From positions 1 through 45,926 of the forward strand of contig JAFTYW010000005.1 of NCBI GenBank assembly GCA_017461245.1: a DNA stretch of 45,926 bases, given 5' to 3'. The notes under the pieces are model-generated. The model had not been told where the DNA came from, made no database searches, and saw only the letters and a list, made by a program, of their open reading frames with translations. Positions 1 through 7,643 of this stretch are shown here, piece after piece. How positions within the stretch are numbered: the stretch's first letter is position 1; every line of letters starts with the position of its first letter. The stretch comes from Oscillospiraceae bacterium (lineage in GTDB: Bacteria > Bacillota > Clostridia > Oscillospirales > Ruminococcaceae). The translations under genes were made by a program, and so were the position numbers.

Positions 1-65
1 CTTCTGGTCTGGTGTCCAAAGTGAACACCTGCTTCAAGAAGCTGCTTCATTGAAACTACTGACAT
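1..65 (-). CDS. rpsB: 30S ribosomal protein S2, N-terminal fragment (runs off the window)
   Basis: Only the first 21 codons are inside the window; the gene continues past base 1. The reverse-strand translation starts MSVVSMKQLLEAGVHFGHQT, and LLEAGVHFGHQT is the hallmark N-terminus of ribosomal protein S2, a small-subunit protein near the mRNA exit site. The start is fixed by a perfect AGGAGG (complement of 74-79), 8 bases upstream of the ATG. A strong promoter and a folded leader precede it. In most Firmicutes rpsB and tsf lie directly upstream of pyrH; here rpsB lies about 29 kb from pyrH and points the other way. Whether tsf follows cannot be seen. Confidence 0.93.
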   Translation of the reverse strand, partial: MSVVSMKQLLEAGVHFGHQTR

Positions 66-165
66 TTGTTTTTCCTCCTAACAGTTTTTAACCTCCGCCG
101 CACGCACTTTGCGAGGTAACCGACAAGTCGGCACTGTCCCGTCAATTGCACGGCGTGTGTTTTAC
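66..165 (-). promoter_or_regulatory. Structured 5' leader of rpsB, candidate autoregulatory element
   Basis: About 100 bases lie between the rpsB promoter and its start codon. On the reverse strand this leader can form an outer 8-bp helix (155-148 paired with 103-96, CGCCGUGC with GUGCGGCG, two wobbles) enclosing a perfect CCGAC/GUCGG hairpin (131-127 with 124-120). Ribosomal protein genes are often controlled by leaders that mimic the protein's rRNA site, so autoregulation by S2 is plausible. I do not recognise a named leader family. The fold was judged by eye only. Confidence 0.45.
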
Positions 166-171
166 CGATAA

Positions 172-200
172 ATTATATCACAAGTCTTTTACTTTGGCAA
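172..200 (-). promoter_or_regulatory. Sigma-A promoter for rpsB
   Basis: On the reverse strand TTGCCA (200-195) is separated by exactly 17 bases from a perfect TATAAT (177-172). The predicted transcript starts near base 165 and carries the structured rpsB leader. Confidence 0.85.
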
Positions 201-320
201 GTGTTTTTTGCATTTTTTGTAAAAAAATTGAAATTAACTTTATTCTGTGTTTAAAAAGGAAAATTAACCTTAGAATAAACCTTTAAAATGCTCCAAAAAT
301 AAAATGGGAGGAATGAAAAA

Positions 321-704
321 ATGCAAAATTCAGATGAGAAACTGCGCCGAAAGCTTGCTGATTATCAGCTCTGGGCGGCCGATGAGATGAAACGCTTTGC
401 CGAAAAAACTGGCGATCCGCAGCTTAAAAAGAAATACGAGCAAACGGCAGCGCTAAACAGAATGTTTTACGAGCAGCTCGCAACAAACGATAACGACACG
501 GGAAACAAAAGCCCAATAGTTTCAGAAACCGATATGCTGATGCGCGCCTATTATATCCAGCAGGCGCTTTATAACGTCTTTTCAGAGCTTATGTGCGAGA
601 GCGAGCGCCCGCAGGGTCTTGATAAGATATGCGACCGACAAATTATGATATGTCGGGAGATTTTAGACGAGGCACAGAGCAGAATAAATGTAATCAATTT
701 GTAA
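321..704 (+). CDS. Hypothetical protein, 127 aa, helical
   Basis: I do not recognise this protein. It is soluble, charged and rich in predicted helix, with no signal peptide, membrane segment or obvious metal motif. The N-terminal third (DEKLRRKLADYQLW, DPQLKKKYEQTAALNRMFYEQL) looks like two amphipathic helices. The start is supported by GGGAGG (305-310). It sits alone between divergently read rpsB and the murA promoter. A weak possible promoter, TTGAAA at 228-233 with TTAAAA at 251-256 and 17-base spacing, lies upstream. A single-copy accessory or lineage-specific function is possible but not shown. Confidence 0.7.
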   Translation: MQNSDEKLRRKLADYQLWAADEMKRFAEKTGDPQLKKKYEQTAALNRMFYEQLATNDNDTGNKSPIVSETDMLMRAYYIQQALYNVFSELMCESERPQGLDKICDRQIMICREILDEAQSRINVINL

Positions 705-715
705 ATAAATTACAC

Positions 716-744
716 TTGATATTTTTTCAAGGATATAGTATAAT
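716..744 (+). promoter_or_regulatory. Sigma-A promoter for murA
   Basis: TTGATA (716-721), 17-base spacer, perfect TATAAT (739-744). It lies just after the stop of the preceding small gene and about 70 bases upstream of the murA start. Confidence 0.85.
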
Positions 745-811
745 ACAATCGAACTATTATGTATTGGACTATTTTCTGAATTTAACATAAAAAAACAGGG
801 AGAGTGCTGTT

Positions 812-2095
812 TTGGAAAAATATGTAATTCGTGGGGGAAACGCGCTTCGCGGCGAGGTAACAATAAGCGGCGCAAAAAATGCCGCAGTTGCCATCCTTTC
901 GGCAACAGTTCTTGCCGAGGGCGTTTGCGTTATTGAAAACGTTCCCGATATTAGAGACGTTTTTACAACACTTAAGATCTTAAGCGAACTTGGTGCAAAG
1001 GTCCGCTATATCAATAAGACTACTATTGAAATTGACACCACACATTTAAATACAACGACCATTCCTTATGAGCTGAGCTGCAAGATGCGCGCCTCTTATT
1101 ATTTCTGGGGCAGTATGCTCGGTAGATACGGTCATGCAAGAGTTTCTATGCCAGGCGGATGCGATTTCGGTGTCAGACCTATCGACCAGCATATAAAGGG
1201 CTTTGAGGCTCTCGGCGCTACTGCTGAGATAGAAGAAGGAATGCTCGACGTTCACGCTGATCGCCTTATCGGCAATCAGGTGTTCTTTGATAAGGTTTCT
1301 GTCGGTGCAACTATGAATGCTATGCTCGCCGCTGTAAGAGCAACGGGTGTTACAATTCTTGAAAACGTTGCAAAAGAGCCACATATCGTTGACCTTGCCA
1401 ACTTCTTAAACTCTATGGGCGCTAACATTATGGGAGCGGGAACAGACGTTATTAAGATTCACGGTGTCTCAGAGATGCACGGAACCGATTATGCTATAAT
1501 TCCCGACCAGATCGAAGCAGGAACTTATATGGTTGCCGCTGCAGCAACGGGAGGAGACGTTCTTGTTAAGAATGTTATCCCCAAGCATATGAAGCCTATA
1601 ACCGCAAAATTAGAGGCAATGGGCGTCGAGGTCGAGGAATTTGACGAGGCTATTCGTATAACTGCTAACAAAAAGCTTACAAAGATCGATATTAAGACCC
1701 TGCCTTATCCCGGATTCCCGACAGACATGCAGCCGCAGATGGCGGTTGTTGCTTGTCTCGCTGAGGGCACAAGCACCATCACAGAGGGCGTTTGGGACAA
1801 CCGCTTCCGCTATGTTTCTGAGCTTCAGAAAATGGGCGCAGATATTAAGGTGGACGGTAAGATGGCCGTTATTGAGGGTATCGACTGCTTTAAGGCAGCT
1901 CCCGTTAAGGCTACTGACCTTCGCGCAGGTGCGGCGGTTGTGATCGCAGGCCTCTGCGGTGACGGTGAGACCGAGGTTGAGGATATTTATCATATTGAAA
2001 GAGGATATGAAAATTTCGAGGTCAAGCTTTGTGCTCTCGGAGCGGATATCAGAAAAGTAGAGGTCCCCGATTCTCAGATTTCTGCCGCGATGTAA
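812..2095 (+). CDS. murA: UDP-N-acetylglucosamine 1-carboxyvinyltransferase MurA
   Basis: Cytoplasmic enzyme of the first committed step of peptidoglycan synthesis: transfer of enolpyruvate from PEP to UDP-GlcNAc, target of fosfomycin. At 427 aa it has the usual length. Visible landmarks are SGAKNAA with Lys22 near the N-terminus, the catalytic loop PGGCDFGVRP with Cys117 (E. coli Cys115, so fosfomycin-sensitive type), and PGFPTDMQPQ with the conserved Asp. The start codon is TTG at 812, supported by GGGAGAG (798-804). Firmicutes often carry two paralogues (MurAA, MurAB); which one this is cannot be decided here. It has its own promoter and a downstream terminator. Confidence 0.97.
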   Translation: MEKYVIRGGNALRGEVTISGAKNAAVAILSATVLAEGVCVIENVPDIRDVFTTLKILSELGAKVRYINKTTIEIDTTHLNTTTIPYELSCKMRASYYFWGSMLGRYGHARVSMPGGCDFGVRPIDQHIKGFEALGATAEIEEGMLDVHADRLIGNQVFFDKVSVGATMNAMLAAVRATGVTILENVAKEPHIVDLANFLNSMGANIMGAGTDVIKIHGVSEMHGTDYAIIPDQIEAGTYMVAAAATGGDVLVKNVIPKHMKPITAKLEAMGVEVEEFDEAIRITANKKLTKIDIKTLPYPGFPTDMQPQMAVVACLAEGTSTITEGVWDNRFRYVSELQKMGADIKVDGKMAVIEGIDCFKAAPVKATDLRAGAAVVIAGLCGDGETEVEDIYHIERGYENFEVKLCALGADIRKVEVPDSQISAAM

Positions 2096-2113
2096 ATAGT
2101 TTTAAACGGTTTT

Positions 2114-2153
2114 CGGCAAAGAGGGGATTTTTCCCAGCTTTGCCGATTGTTTT
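2114..2153 (+). terminator. Rho-independent terminator after murA
   Basis: CGGCAAAG (2114-2121) pairs with CTTTGCCG (2138-2145), with further GGGG/CCC pairing inside, followed by ATTGTTTT. It separates murA from the next operon and ends only about 20 bases before the yycJ start. Confidence 0.75.
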
Positions 2154-2170
2154 ATGAAAGTAGGATTTTT

Positions 2171-2965
2171 ATGGCGCGTGTTTTTACCCTGCAAAGCGGC
2201 AGCAGCGGCAACTGTACTTTTGTCGGTGATGCCGAGAGCGGCGTTTTAGTTGATATAGGTCTCAGCTTTTCCAAATCAAAGGCTGGCTTGGAGAGCGCAG
2301 GAATGAGTCTTTCGCAAATCGAAGCTCTGCTTGTTACCCATGAGCATATTGACCATATTAAAGGCCTTGAGGTCTTCTGCAAGAAAACGGATATTCCCGT
2401 TTATGCGACCGAAAAGACCGCCGAAAAGCTTATTTTTCACGCCCCATCGGTTGAAAAAAATATACATATTATAGAAAAGACGACGGTATATGATCTAGGT
2501 AGAACTTCGTTTTCTGCCTTTGAGGTCTATCACGATGCCGCCGATGCGGTTGGGTATAGAATAACTACCGCCGATAACAGAAAGGTTGTTTACTCAACCG
2601 ACGCAGGACATATCGACGATGCGCTTTTTGGCAGTATCAAGGATGCTGACCTTAATATAATTGAGGCAAACTACGATGAGGGTATGCTTATGTGCAACGC
2701 CGCTTATCCCTTTTTGCTTCGTCAGCGAATTTCCGGCGGCTTAGGTCATATTTCTAATAATGACTGCGCTAAAACCGTTGTAGAGCTTGTAAAAGGCGGA
2801 AACAGAAGGTTTTTGCTGGCGCATTTGAGCGAGCAGAACAACACCCCCGAAATTGCCTTTGAGGCCGTTAAGCTTGCGCTTAGCTGTGCGGGCTATGAAA
2901 TGGGTGTGGATTACGAGCTTGACGTCGCCCCGAGATATGAAAATTCAAGGATGCTGATTTTTTAA
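2171..2965 (+). CDS. yycJ: MBL-fold metallohydrolase, YycJ/WalJ type
   Basis: A 264-aa metallo-beta-lactamase-fold protein with the metal-binding signature THEHIDHIKGLE and the later AHLSEQNN motif typical of the YycJ/WalJ (VicX) family. YycJ is encoded with the WalRK regulators in bacilli and has been linked to 5'-3' exonuclease activity and DNA repair; no walRK genes are nearby here. An upstream TTG (2147) is possible, but the ATG at 2171 has AGTAGGA just upstream and gives the family-like start MARVFTLQSGSSGN. Its stop overlaps the next start by one base, so the genes are translationally coupled. Confidence 0.9.
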   Translation: MARVFTLQSGSSGNCTFVGDAESGVLVDIGLSFSKSKAGLESAGMSLSQIEALLVTHEHIDHIKGLEVFCKKTDIPVYATEKTAEKLIFHAPSVEKNIHIIEKTTVYDLGRTSFSAFEVYHDAADAVGYRITTADNRKVVYSTDAGHIDDALFGSIKDADLNIIEANYDEGMLMCNAAYPFLLRQRISGGLGHISNNDCAKTVVELVKGGNRRFLLAHLSEQNNTPEIAFEAVKLALSCAGYEMGVDYELDVAPRYENSRMLIF

Positions 2966-3696
2966 TGGAAACTACAAGAATAGAGTGGCAGGACGTAGGT
3001 GGACTTTTTGTCGCAATAAATGAGCATCATCGCTTTGGAACAGATGCTGTTTTGCTCGAAAATTTTGCCCTTTCCCGCCCTGCAAGCCGTATATGCGATA
3101 TCGGCTCGGGTTGCGGAATTATTCCGTTTTTGATCTGCAAGCGCAAAAAGGATCTCGATATATTTGCCGTTGAAATTCAGGAGGATGCCGCTGAGCTTAT
3201 AAAAGCCTCTGCCGATAAAAATAACCTTAACAATATAAAGGTGATATGCGGCGATGTCAGAGATAGGGAGCTTGTTTCTCGTAATATTGAAAACACAAGC
3301 CTTGATCTAGTTATCTGCAATCCCCCTTATTATAAGGAAAACAGCGGTGCAAAATCAAAGAGTGAGGAGCGGGCAAAGGCAAGAGAGGAAAACACCCTCA
3401 GTATTTACGATGCGGCAGAGGCGGCAAATAAAATGCTTAAATTCGGCGGCAGATTTTGCATCTGCCAAAAGAGTGAGCGCCTTTGCGACTGCTTTGACGC
3501 AATGCGAAAAAACTCAATTGAGCCCAAAAGAATGAGGATGATTTATTCCTCGATCTCTCAAAAGCCGTGGCTTGTTTTGATAGAGGGAAAAAAGGGAGCA
3601 AAGCCGTTTTTGGAGGTTATGCCGCCCCTCGTTATTGATTCTGAGGAAGGGCAGAGGGAGATCAAATCAATCTACACAGTAATGGGATGTGAATAA
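2965..3696 (+). CDS. yabB: tRNA1(Val) adenine-N6-methyltransferase family protein (YabB/TrmN6)
   Basis: A 243-aa class I SAM-dependent methyltransferase. The SAM-binding motif DIGSGCG is at about residues 45-51 and the adenine-N6 catalytic motif NPPY at 119-122. The family methylates N6 of A37 in tRNA1(Val) in enterobacteria. The order YabB then RsmI is conserved in bacilli and clostridia, which supports an RNA target. It starts inside the yycJ stop codon (TAATG) and is followed directly by rsmI without a gap. Confidence 0.88.
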   Translation: METTRIEWQDVGGLFVAINEHHRFGTDAVLLENFALSRPASRICDIGSGCGIIPFLICKRKKDLDIFAVEIQEDAAELIKASADKNNLNNIKVICGDVRDRELVSRNIENTSLDLVICNPPYYKENSGAKSKSEERAKAREENTLSIYDAAEAANKMLKFGGRFCICQKSERLCDCFDAMRKNSIEPKRMRMIYSSISQKPWLVLIEGKKGAKPFLEVMPPLVIDSEEGQREIKSIYTVMGCE

Positions 3697-4536
3697 ATGT
3701 CTGGAAAGCTTTATGTTGTGGGAACGCCGATAGGAAACCTTTCGGATATGACTCCCAGAGCAGTTGAAACACTTGCAAAGGTTGATTTTATAGCCGCTGA
3801 GGACACAAGAGTGACCTTAAGGCTTTTAAATCATTTTCAAATAAAGAAACCACTTATAAGCTACTATGAGCATAATCGCACCGAAAAGGGCGCGCAGATT
3901 GCTGATAGAATTATGGCGGGCGAAAACTGCGCTATTGTAACCGATGCGGGTATGCCTTGCATTTCTGACCCTGGCGAAGATCTGGTGGCACTCTGCAGAA
4001 AAGAGGGAATAGCCATTGAGGTCGTTCCTGGTCCTACCGCCGCAATGTCTGCCATTGCAGTTTCGGGAATCTCCTGCTCGAGATTTTGCTTTGAGGGATT
4101 TTTGTCAACCTCAAAAAAGAGCAGATTTGAACATCTTGAAGAGCTAAAAGACGAAACTCGCACAATGATTTTTTACGAGGCGCCTCATAAACTTCGCGCA
4201 ACACTCTCTGATTTTAAGAAATATTTCGGCGGCGAGAGGAGAATCTCGCTCTGCCGCGAGCTTACCAAGATTCACGAAGAGGTGTTGCTCCTAACCCTTG
4301 ACAGCGCCATAGAATATTATGTGGCAAATGACCCGCGCGGCGAATATGTGCTGGTATTAGAAGGCGCCGAGAAAAAATGCGAGGAATATTCGCTTGATGA
4401 TTGCCTTGAAATTATGCTTGAGATGGTGCGCTCGGGCAAAAGCAAAAATGATGCCGCTCGCCTTATGGCAAAGCAGAGCGGGTTTAGAAAAAACGAGCTT
4501 TATAAGCTCCTTGTAGACTGTGAGGAGGAAAATTGA
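3697..4536 (+). CDS. rsmI: 16S rRNA (cytidine1402-2'-O)-methyltransferase RsmI
   Basis: A 279-aa tetrapyrrole-methylase-fold enzyme that 2'-O-methylates C1402 in the decoding centre of 16S rRNA. Clear family motifs are VGTPIGNLSDMTPRA near the N-terminus, AEDTR, YYEHN, TDAGMPCISDPGE and VPGPTA. Length and order fit the family. Its ATG follows the yabB stop directly and its TGA overlaps the ATG of the next gene by one base, so it is in the middle of a coupled operon. Confidence 0.95.
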   Translation: MSGKLYVVGTPIGNLSDMTPRAVETLAKVDFIAAEDTRVTLRLLNHFQIKKPLISYYEHNRTEKGAQIADRIMAGENCAIVTDAGMPCISDPGEDLVALCRKEGIAIEVVPGPTAAMSAIAVSGISCSRFCFEGFLSTSKKSRFEHLEELKDETRTMIFYEAPHKLRATLSDFKKYFGGERRISLCRELTKIHEEVLLLTLDSAIEYYVANDPRGEYVLVLEGAEKKCEEYSLDDCLEIMLEMVRSGKSKNDAARLMAKQSGFRKNELYKLLVDCEEEN

Positions 4537-5999
4537 TGAAAAAAAGTATCACTATTTTAATGGCATTTTGTATGGCTCTTATGTTCCTGCTCTCATCCTG
4601 CGGACAGGAGGGTGTAAAGGGAGAAAGCTCTACACTCAGTGATAGTGAGATCGCTTCAAACACCAAAACGGAGTCTGAAGAAAGCAGTCAAGTGCAGTCT
4701 GAATCCGAGCCAGAGTCTGAGTCGTCGGAGATTGATGCCTCTTCAGAGGATAAGCAAAGCAGTTCGTCGAAAACACAAACCTCATCAAAGGGCAGTTTTG
4801 TTATAAACACAACCAGCGCAAACCTTCGCGATGAGCTTTCGTCAAATAAAACAACGACAACCTCATCAAGTAAAACAACCACAACATCGTCTAAAAACAC
4901 CACTACAACCTCATCACAGGCTCCTGTTGTGAATGTAAAGCTTGATCCCATTACAGCTGATAAATATTATGGATGGCTTGAGCTTTCCAAAAACGGAACA
5001 GAGGCCGAGAAAAAGGCGTATAAACTTTTTGCTGAAAAGTTCGGAAACTATGAAAAGCAGGTCGGTTTTGACTTTGATATAACAAAAGAAGAGGTAGAAA
5101 ATGCTTATAACTATTATTCGGATGACTATCCTCAGCATTTCTGGAGAGGTAATACAAGATATTATACCTTCCTTGGAGATAAGGTCCTAGACATCTCTCT
5201 AACAAATATGCTCTATGACGGTGATAAAGCTAAGATCAAGGTTATGGATGATAAGGTTAAGGCTGCTGCTGATAAAGTATTAAAGGGCGTTAATAGCTCT
5301 ATGACCGCCTTTGATCGCGAGGTATACATCCACAATCATCTCGTCAATAACTGCAAATACGACACAAGCTATAAAGCTGAAAATGCCCACGATATGTACG
5401 GCTCGCTTGTAAACGGTGTGGCGGTTTGCGAGGGCTATGCCTATGCCTTCCAGTATCTTGCAAGAGAAGCGGGAATACAGAGCATAGTTGTAAAGGGCGA
5501 GTTAATAACCGAAACCGGAACAGAATCTCATGCCTGGAATATGGTAGAGCTTGACGGAAATTATTACCACATTGATGTAACCTCTGACGACCCCGTTATG
5601 AAAGATGGCAGTCAGGTTCTGGAATTTACTTATGTTAACTTAACAGATACGCAGATAAAAAAGGATCATATTATTAAGGATAACAATCATTCAATACCGG
5701 GCGCGACCTCAACAAAGTATAATTACTTTGATTATCTCGGCCTTAGATTTTCAAATTATAGTGTAGACAACTTTGCAAAGGCGATAGTTTATGCCGCAAG
5801 AAATAATTACGATAAGGCAAGTATGACCTTTACAGAATGGGACTACTCTGCATTGAGCAGCTTCCTTTCCAAAAACTATTATTCGATCATTGATGAGGCG
5901 AATAAACTGCTTGGAAAAGAGATGATCGATGCATCAGGAATTTCGTTTACCAGAAAAGACACCCACAATATGTTCAGCTTAAAAATTGTTTACAAATAA
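4536..5999 (+). CDS. Secreted lipoprotein with transglutaminase-like domain
   Basis: A 487-aa protein. The N-terminus MKKSITILMAFCMALMFLL ends in a lipobox (LSSC), so it should be a membrane-anchored lipoprotein. Then comes a long Ser/Glu- and Thr/Ser-rich stalk (to about residue 130), and a transglutaminase-like core with the triad Cys298 (VCEGYAYAF), His332 (SHAWNMV) and Asp347 (YYHIDVT). Such domains act as peptidases, amidases or crosslinkers at the cell surface; the substrate is unknown. The start is the ATG at 4536, overlapping the rsmI stop by one base and preceded by GAGGAGG; an in-frame TTG one codon upstream is less likely. Coupling to an rRNA methyltransferase gene is odd. Confidence 0.85.
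   Translation: MKKSITILMAFCMALMFLLSSCGQEGVKGESSTLSDSEIASNTKTESEESSQVQSESEPESESSEIDASSEDKQSSSSKTQTSSKGSFVINTTSANLRDELSSNKTTTTSSSKTTTTSSKNTTTTSSQAPVVNVKLDPITADKYYGWLELSKNGTEAEKKAYKLFAEKFGNYEKQVGFDFDITKEEVENAYNYYSDDYPQHFWRGNTRYYTFLGDKVLDISLTNMLYDGDKAKIKVMDDKVKAAADKVLKGVNSSMTAFDREVYIHNHLVNNCKYDTSYKAENAHDMYGSLVNGVAVCEGYAYAFQYLAREAGIQSIVVKGELITETGTESHAWNMVELDGNYYHIDVTSDDPVMKDGSQVLEFTYVNLTDTQIKKDHIIKDNNHSIPGATSTKYNYFDYLGLRFSNYSVDNFAKAIVYAARNNYDKASMTFTEWDYSALSSFLSKNYYSIIDEANKLLGKEMIDASGISFTRKDTHNMFSLKIVYK
4848..4916 (+). repeat. Degenerate in-frame repeat coding for a Thr/Ser stalk
   Basis: Three near copies of a unit coding for K/N-TTTT-SS(S), with synonymous changes between copies, inside the lipoprotein gene. 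This is a low-complexity spacer holding the transglutaminase domain away from the membrane and a likely site of length variation between strains. Confidence 0.7.
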
Positions 6000-6066
6000 G
6001 GCCTTGTGCTTTTAATAAAAATATGATAAACTGATTTTCGTAAAAATAAACGGACGGAGAACTTTT

Positions 6067-6681
6067 ATGGCCAAGAAAAATTCTGTGCAAGAAATCGATA
6101 TAGTTTCAAGGGAGCTTGAAGCTTTAAAGAAACAGTCTGCCGATTATGCGATAAACGGCGATAAAAACAATAAAAAGGCTAAAATAATAATTACATTCTG
6201 CGTAGCTGTTGCGGTTGTGCTTATTGCCGCAGTTATAACCGCGGTAGTTATGGTTGAGTCGCAGAGCCCTATAAGCTACGGACCGCACGCGCTTGAAAGC
6301 GAAATGACTGACGAAATGACCGCCGAGCACGAAAGACGAATTAAGATAATCGACGAAAACGGCGGTATTCGCGAGGGAGTTAACTTCGTCGGCTATCACG
6401 CTAGATTTGATGAGAATGGCGACCTTGTGGTTGATGGTTATATGAGAAACTTCACAGGTCACGAGATCTACGATATTACGGGCAATATAACCGTTTCCAA
6501 TGCAAATGATGACCATGTGGGAAGTGCGTATTTTGAGTTTATGCAGGAGGATTTCGGAACTCTTAAGAACGAAAAATCGCGCCCTTGGAGAATTATAATC
6601 GACAATGATTATGTTAACGTCGAAGTTACAGACTTAAGCAGTTTTAAGGTAAAGACCGAGTTCACATTCTATCAGAAATAA
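6067..6681 (+). CDS. Membrane-anchored protein with SLAP-like C-terminal domain
   Basis: A 204-aa protein with a short charged cytoplasmic N-terminus, one strong membrane segment (about residues 39-63, KIIITFCVAVAVVLIAAV) and an extracellular C-terminal domain. That domain (GDLVVDGYMRN, then a beta-rich stretch, ending SRPWRIII) resembles SLAP domains found in accessory Sec/S-layer-associated proteins; this is recognition by pattern, not a search. GGACGGAGA upstream supports the ATG. It is followed by a strong shared terminator. Function unknown; a surface or sensor role is possible. Confidence 0.75.
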   Translation: MAKKNSVQEIDIVSRELEALKKQSADYAINGDKNNKKAKIIITFCVAVAVVLIAAVITAVVMVESQSPISYGPHALESEMTDEMTAEHERRIKIIDENGGIREGVNFVGYHARFDENGDLVVDGYMRNFTGHEIYDITGNITVSNANDDHVGSAYFEFMQEDFGTLKNEKSRPWRIIIDNDYVNVEVTDLSSFKVKTEFTFYQK

Positions 6682-6687
6682 AACCAA

Positions 6688-6724
6688 AAAGGGATGATTT
6701 CGCTTAGAAATCATCCCTTTTGTA
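6688..6724. terminator. Bidirectional terminator between convergent genes
   Basis: A perfect 14-bp stem, AAAGGGATGATTTC (6688-6701) with GAAATCATCCCTTT (6707-6720), 5-base loop, with A and T runs on both sides. It can end transcription of the SLAP-like gene (+) and the small glycine-rich gene (-). Confidence 0.9.
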
Positions 6725-6727
6725 AGG

Positions 6728-6937
6728 TTAAGAAAGCATTCTGGGAATAGAGTCAACAATGCTCTGAGCGGTGCTTATCATCTTTCCTGCGTTCTTCTTG
6801 ATCGCTTTCTTTGACTGCCTTACAAATTTCGAGTTTGCAACCTCAGGGATCTTCATTGCACCGAGAGCGCCGAGGGTAACTCCTGCGGCAACTCCGATTG
6901 CCATTCCGGTTGCCATTTTAGAGGATTTCTTTTTCAT
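6728..6937 (-). CDS. Small glycine-rich membrane-associated protein, 69 aa
   Basis: A small basic protein with a glycine/alanine-rich hydrophobic stretch (ATGMAIGVAAGVTLGALGA, residues 9-27) and a basic amphipathic C-terminal half. The layout resembles YtxH-like or glycine-zipper proteins common in Firmicutes; no function can be assigned. An excellent ribosome binding site (AAAGGAGA, complement of about 6947-6954) and the shared terminator show that it is a real gene. It is divergent from trmL with an 81-base gap. Confidence 0.8.
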   Translation of the reverse strand: MKKKSSKMATGMAIGVAAGVTLGALGAMKIPEVANSKFVRQSKKAIKKNAGKMISTAQSIVDSIPRMLS

Positions 6938-7018
6938 TTTAATTTCTCCTTTCTGTTTCGCTTACATTTATATTTTGTCCGAAAAAACAAATAAAAATCA
7001 AAGAATAAAGGGAAAAAT

Positions 7019-7513
7019 ATGGCACAAATTAACATTGTACTCGTAGAGCCACAGATTCCGCAAAACACGGGAAATATCGCAAGAACCTGCGCCGTAACAG
7101 GCGCAAGACTGCATCTTGTAAAACCGATGGGATTTGCGATCGACGACAAGAAATTAAAGCACGCAGGCTTGGATTATTGGCACATGCTTGACATCACTTA
7201 TTATGATAGCCTTGCCGATTTTCTGGAAAAACATAAAGAGGAAAATGACAAATTTTTCTTTTTCAGCACAAAATCAAAGCAGGTCTACAGTAATGCAAAT
7301 TACCCCGACGGTTGTTATCTCTTTTTCGGCAGGGAAGATAAAGGCCTTCCCGAAAGCCTGCTTCTTAATAACCGTGAAAAATGCGTAAGAATGCCGATGC
7401 GCTCAGAGGCGAGGAGCTTAAACCTTTCAAACTCGGTCGCAATAGGAGTTTACGAGGTTTTAAGGCAGTGGGATTTTCCCAAACTTCAGAATTTCGGCAC
7501 ACTTTTTGATTAA
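7019..7513 (+). CDS. trmL: tRNA (cytidine/uridine-34-2'-O)-methyltransferase TrmL
   Basis: A 164-aa SPOUT-class methyltransferase, the usual length for TrmL/YibK. It 2'-O-methylates the wobble base of tRNA-Leu isoacceptors. Visible motifs are EPQIPQNTGNIAR (motif 1), LFFGREDKGLPE (motif 2) and SLNLSNSVAIGVYE (motif 3, knot). The ATG has AAAGGG upstream. It is followed by the pgk promoter region. Confidence 0.95.
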   Translation: MAQINIVLVEPQIPQNTGNIARTCAVTGARLHLVKPMGFAIDDKKLKHAGLDYWHMLDITYYDSLADFLEKHKEENDKFFFFSTKSKQVYSNANYPDGCYLFFGREDKGLPESLLLNNREKCVRMPMRSEARSLNLSNSVAIGVYEVLRQWDFPKLQNFGTLFD

Positions 7514-7559
7514 ACCGCAAAAAAATATCAAAAATTCCGTATTTTGTTAAAAATTTATC

Positions 7560-7588
7560 TTGAAAAATTTGGGATTATGGTATAGAAT
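7560..7588 (+). promoter_or_regulatory. Sigma-A promoter for the pgk-tpiA-gpmI cluster
   Basis: TTGAAA (7560-7565), 17-base spacer, TAGAAT (7583-7588), set in A/T-rich DNA upstream of pgk. It likely drives the three glycolysis genes up to the terminator at 11208. Confidence 0.7.
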
Positions 7589-7643
7589 AGTTTAGGTATA
7601 AATTAAATAATAATTTAGATCTCATTGAAAGGATGATATTGAA

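Noticed and set aside
4848-4916. Tandem-looking repeat considered as CRISPR or VNTR
   Set aside because: Units are short, in frame, and vary at synonymous sites; there are no spacers or cas genes. It is a protein stalk repeat.
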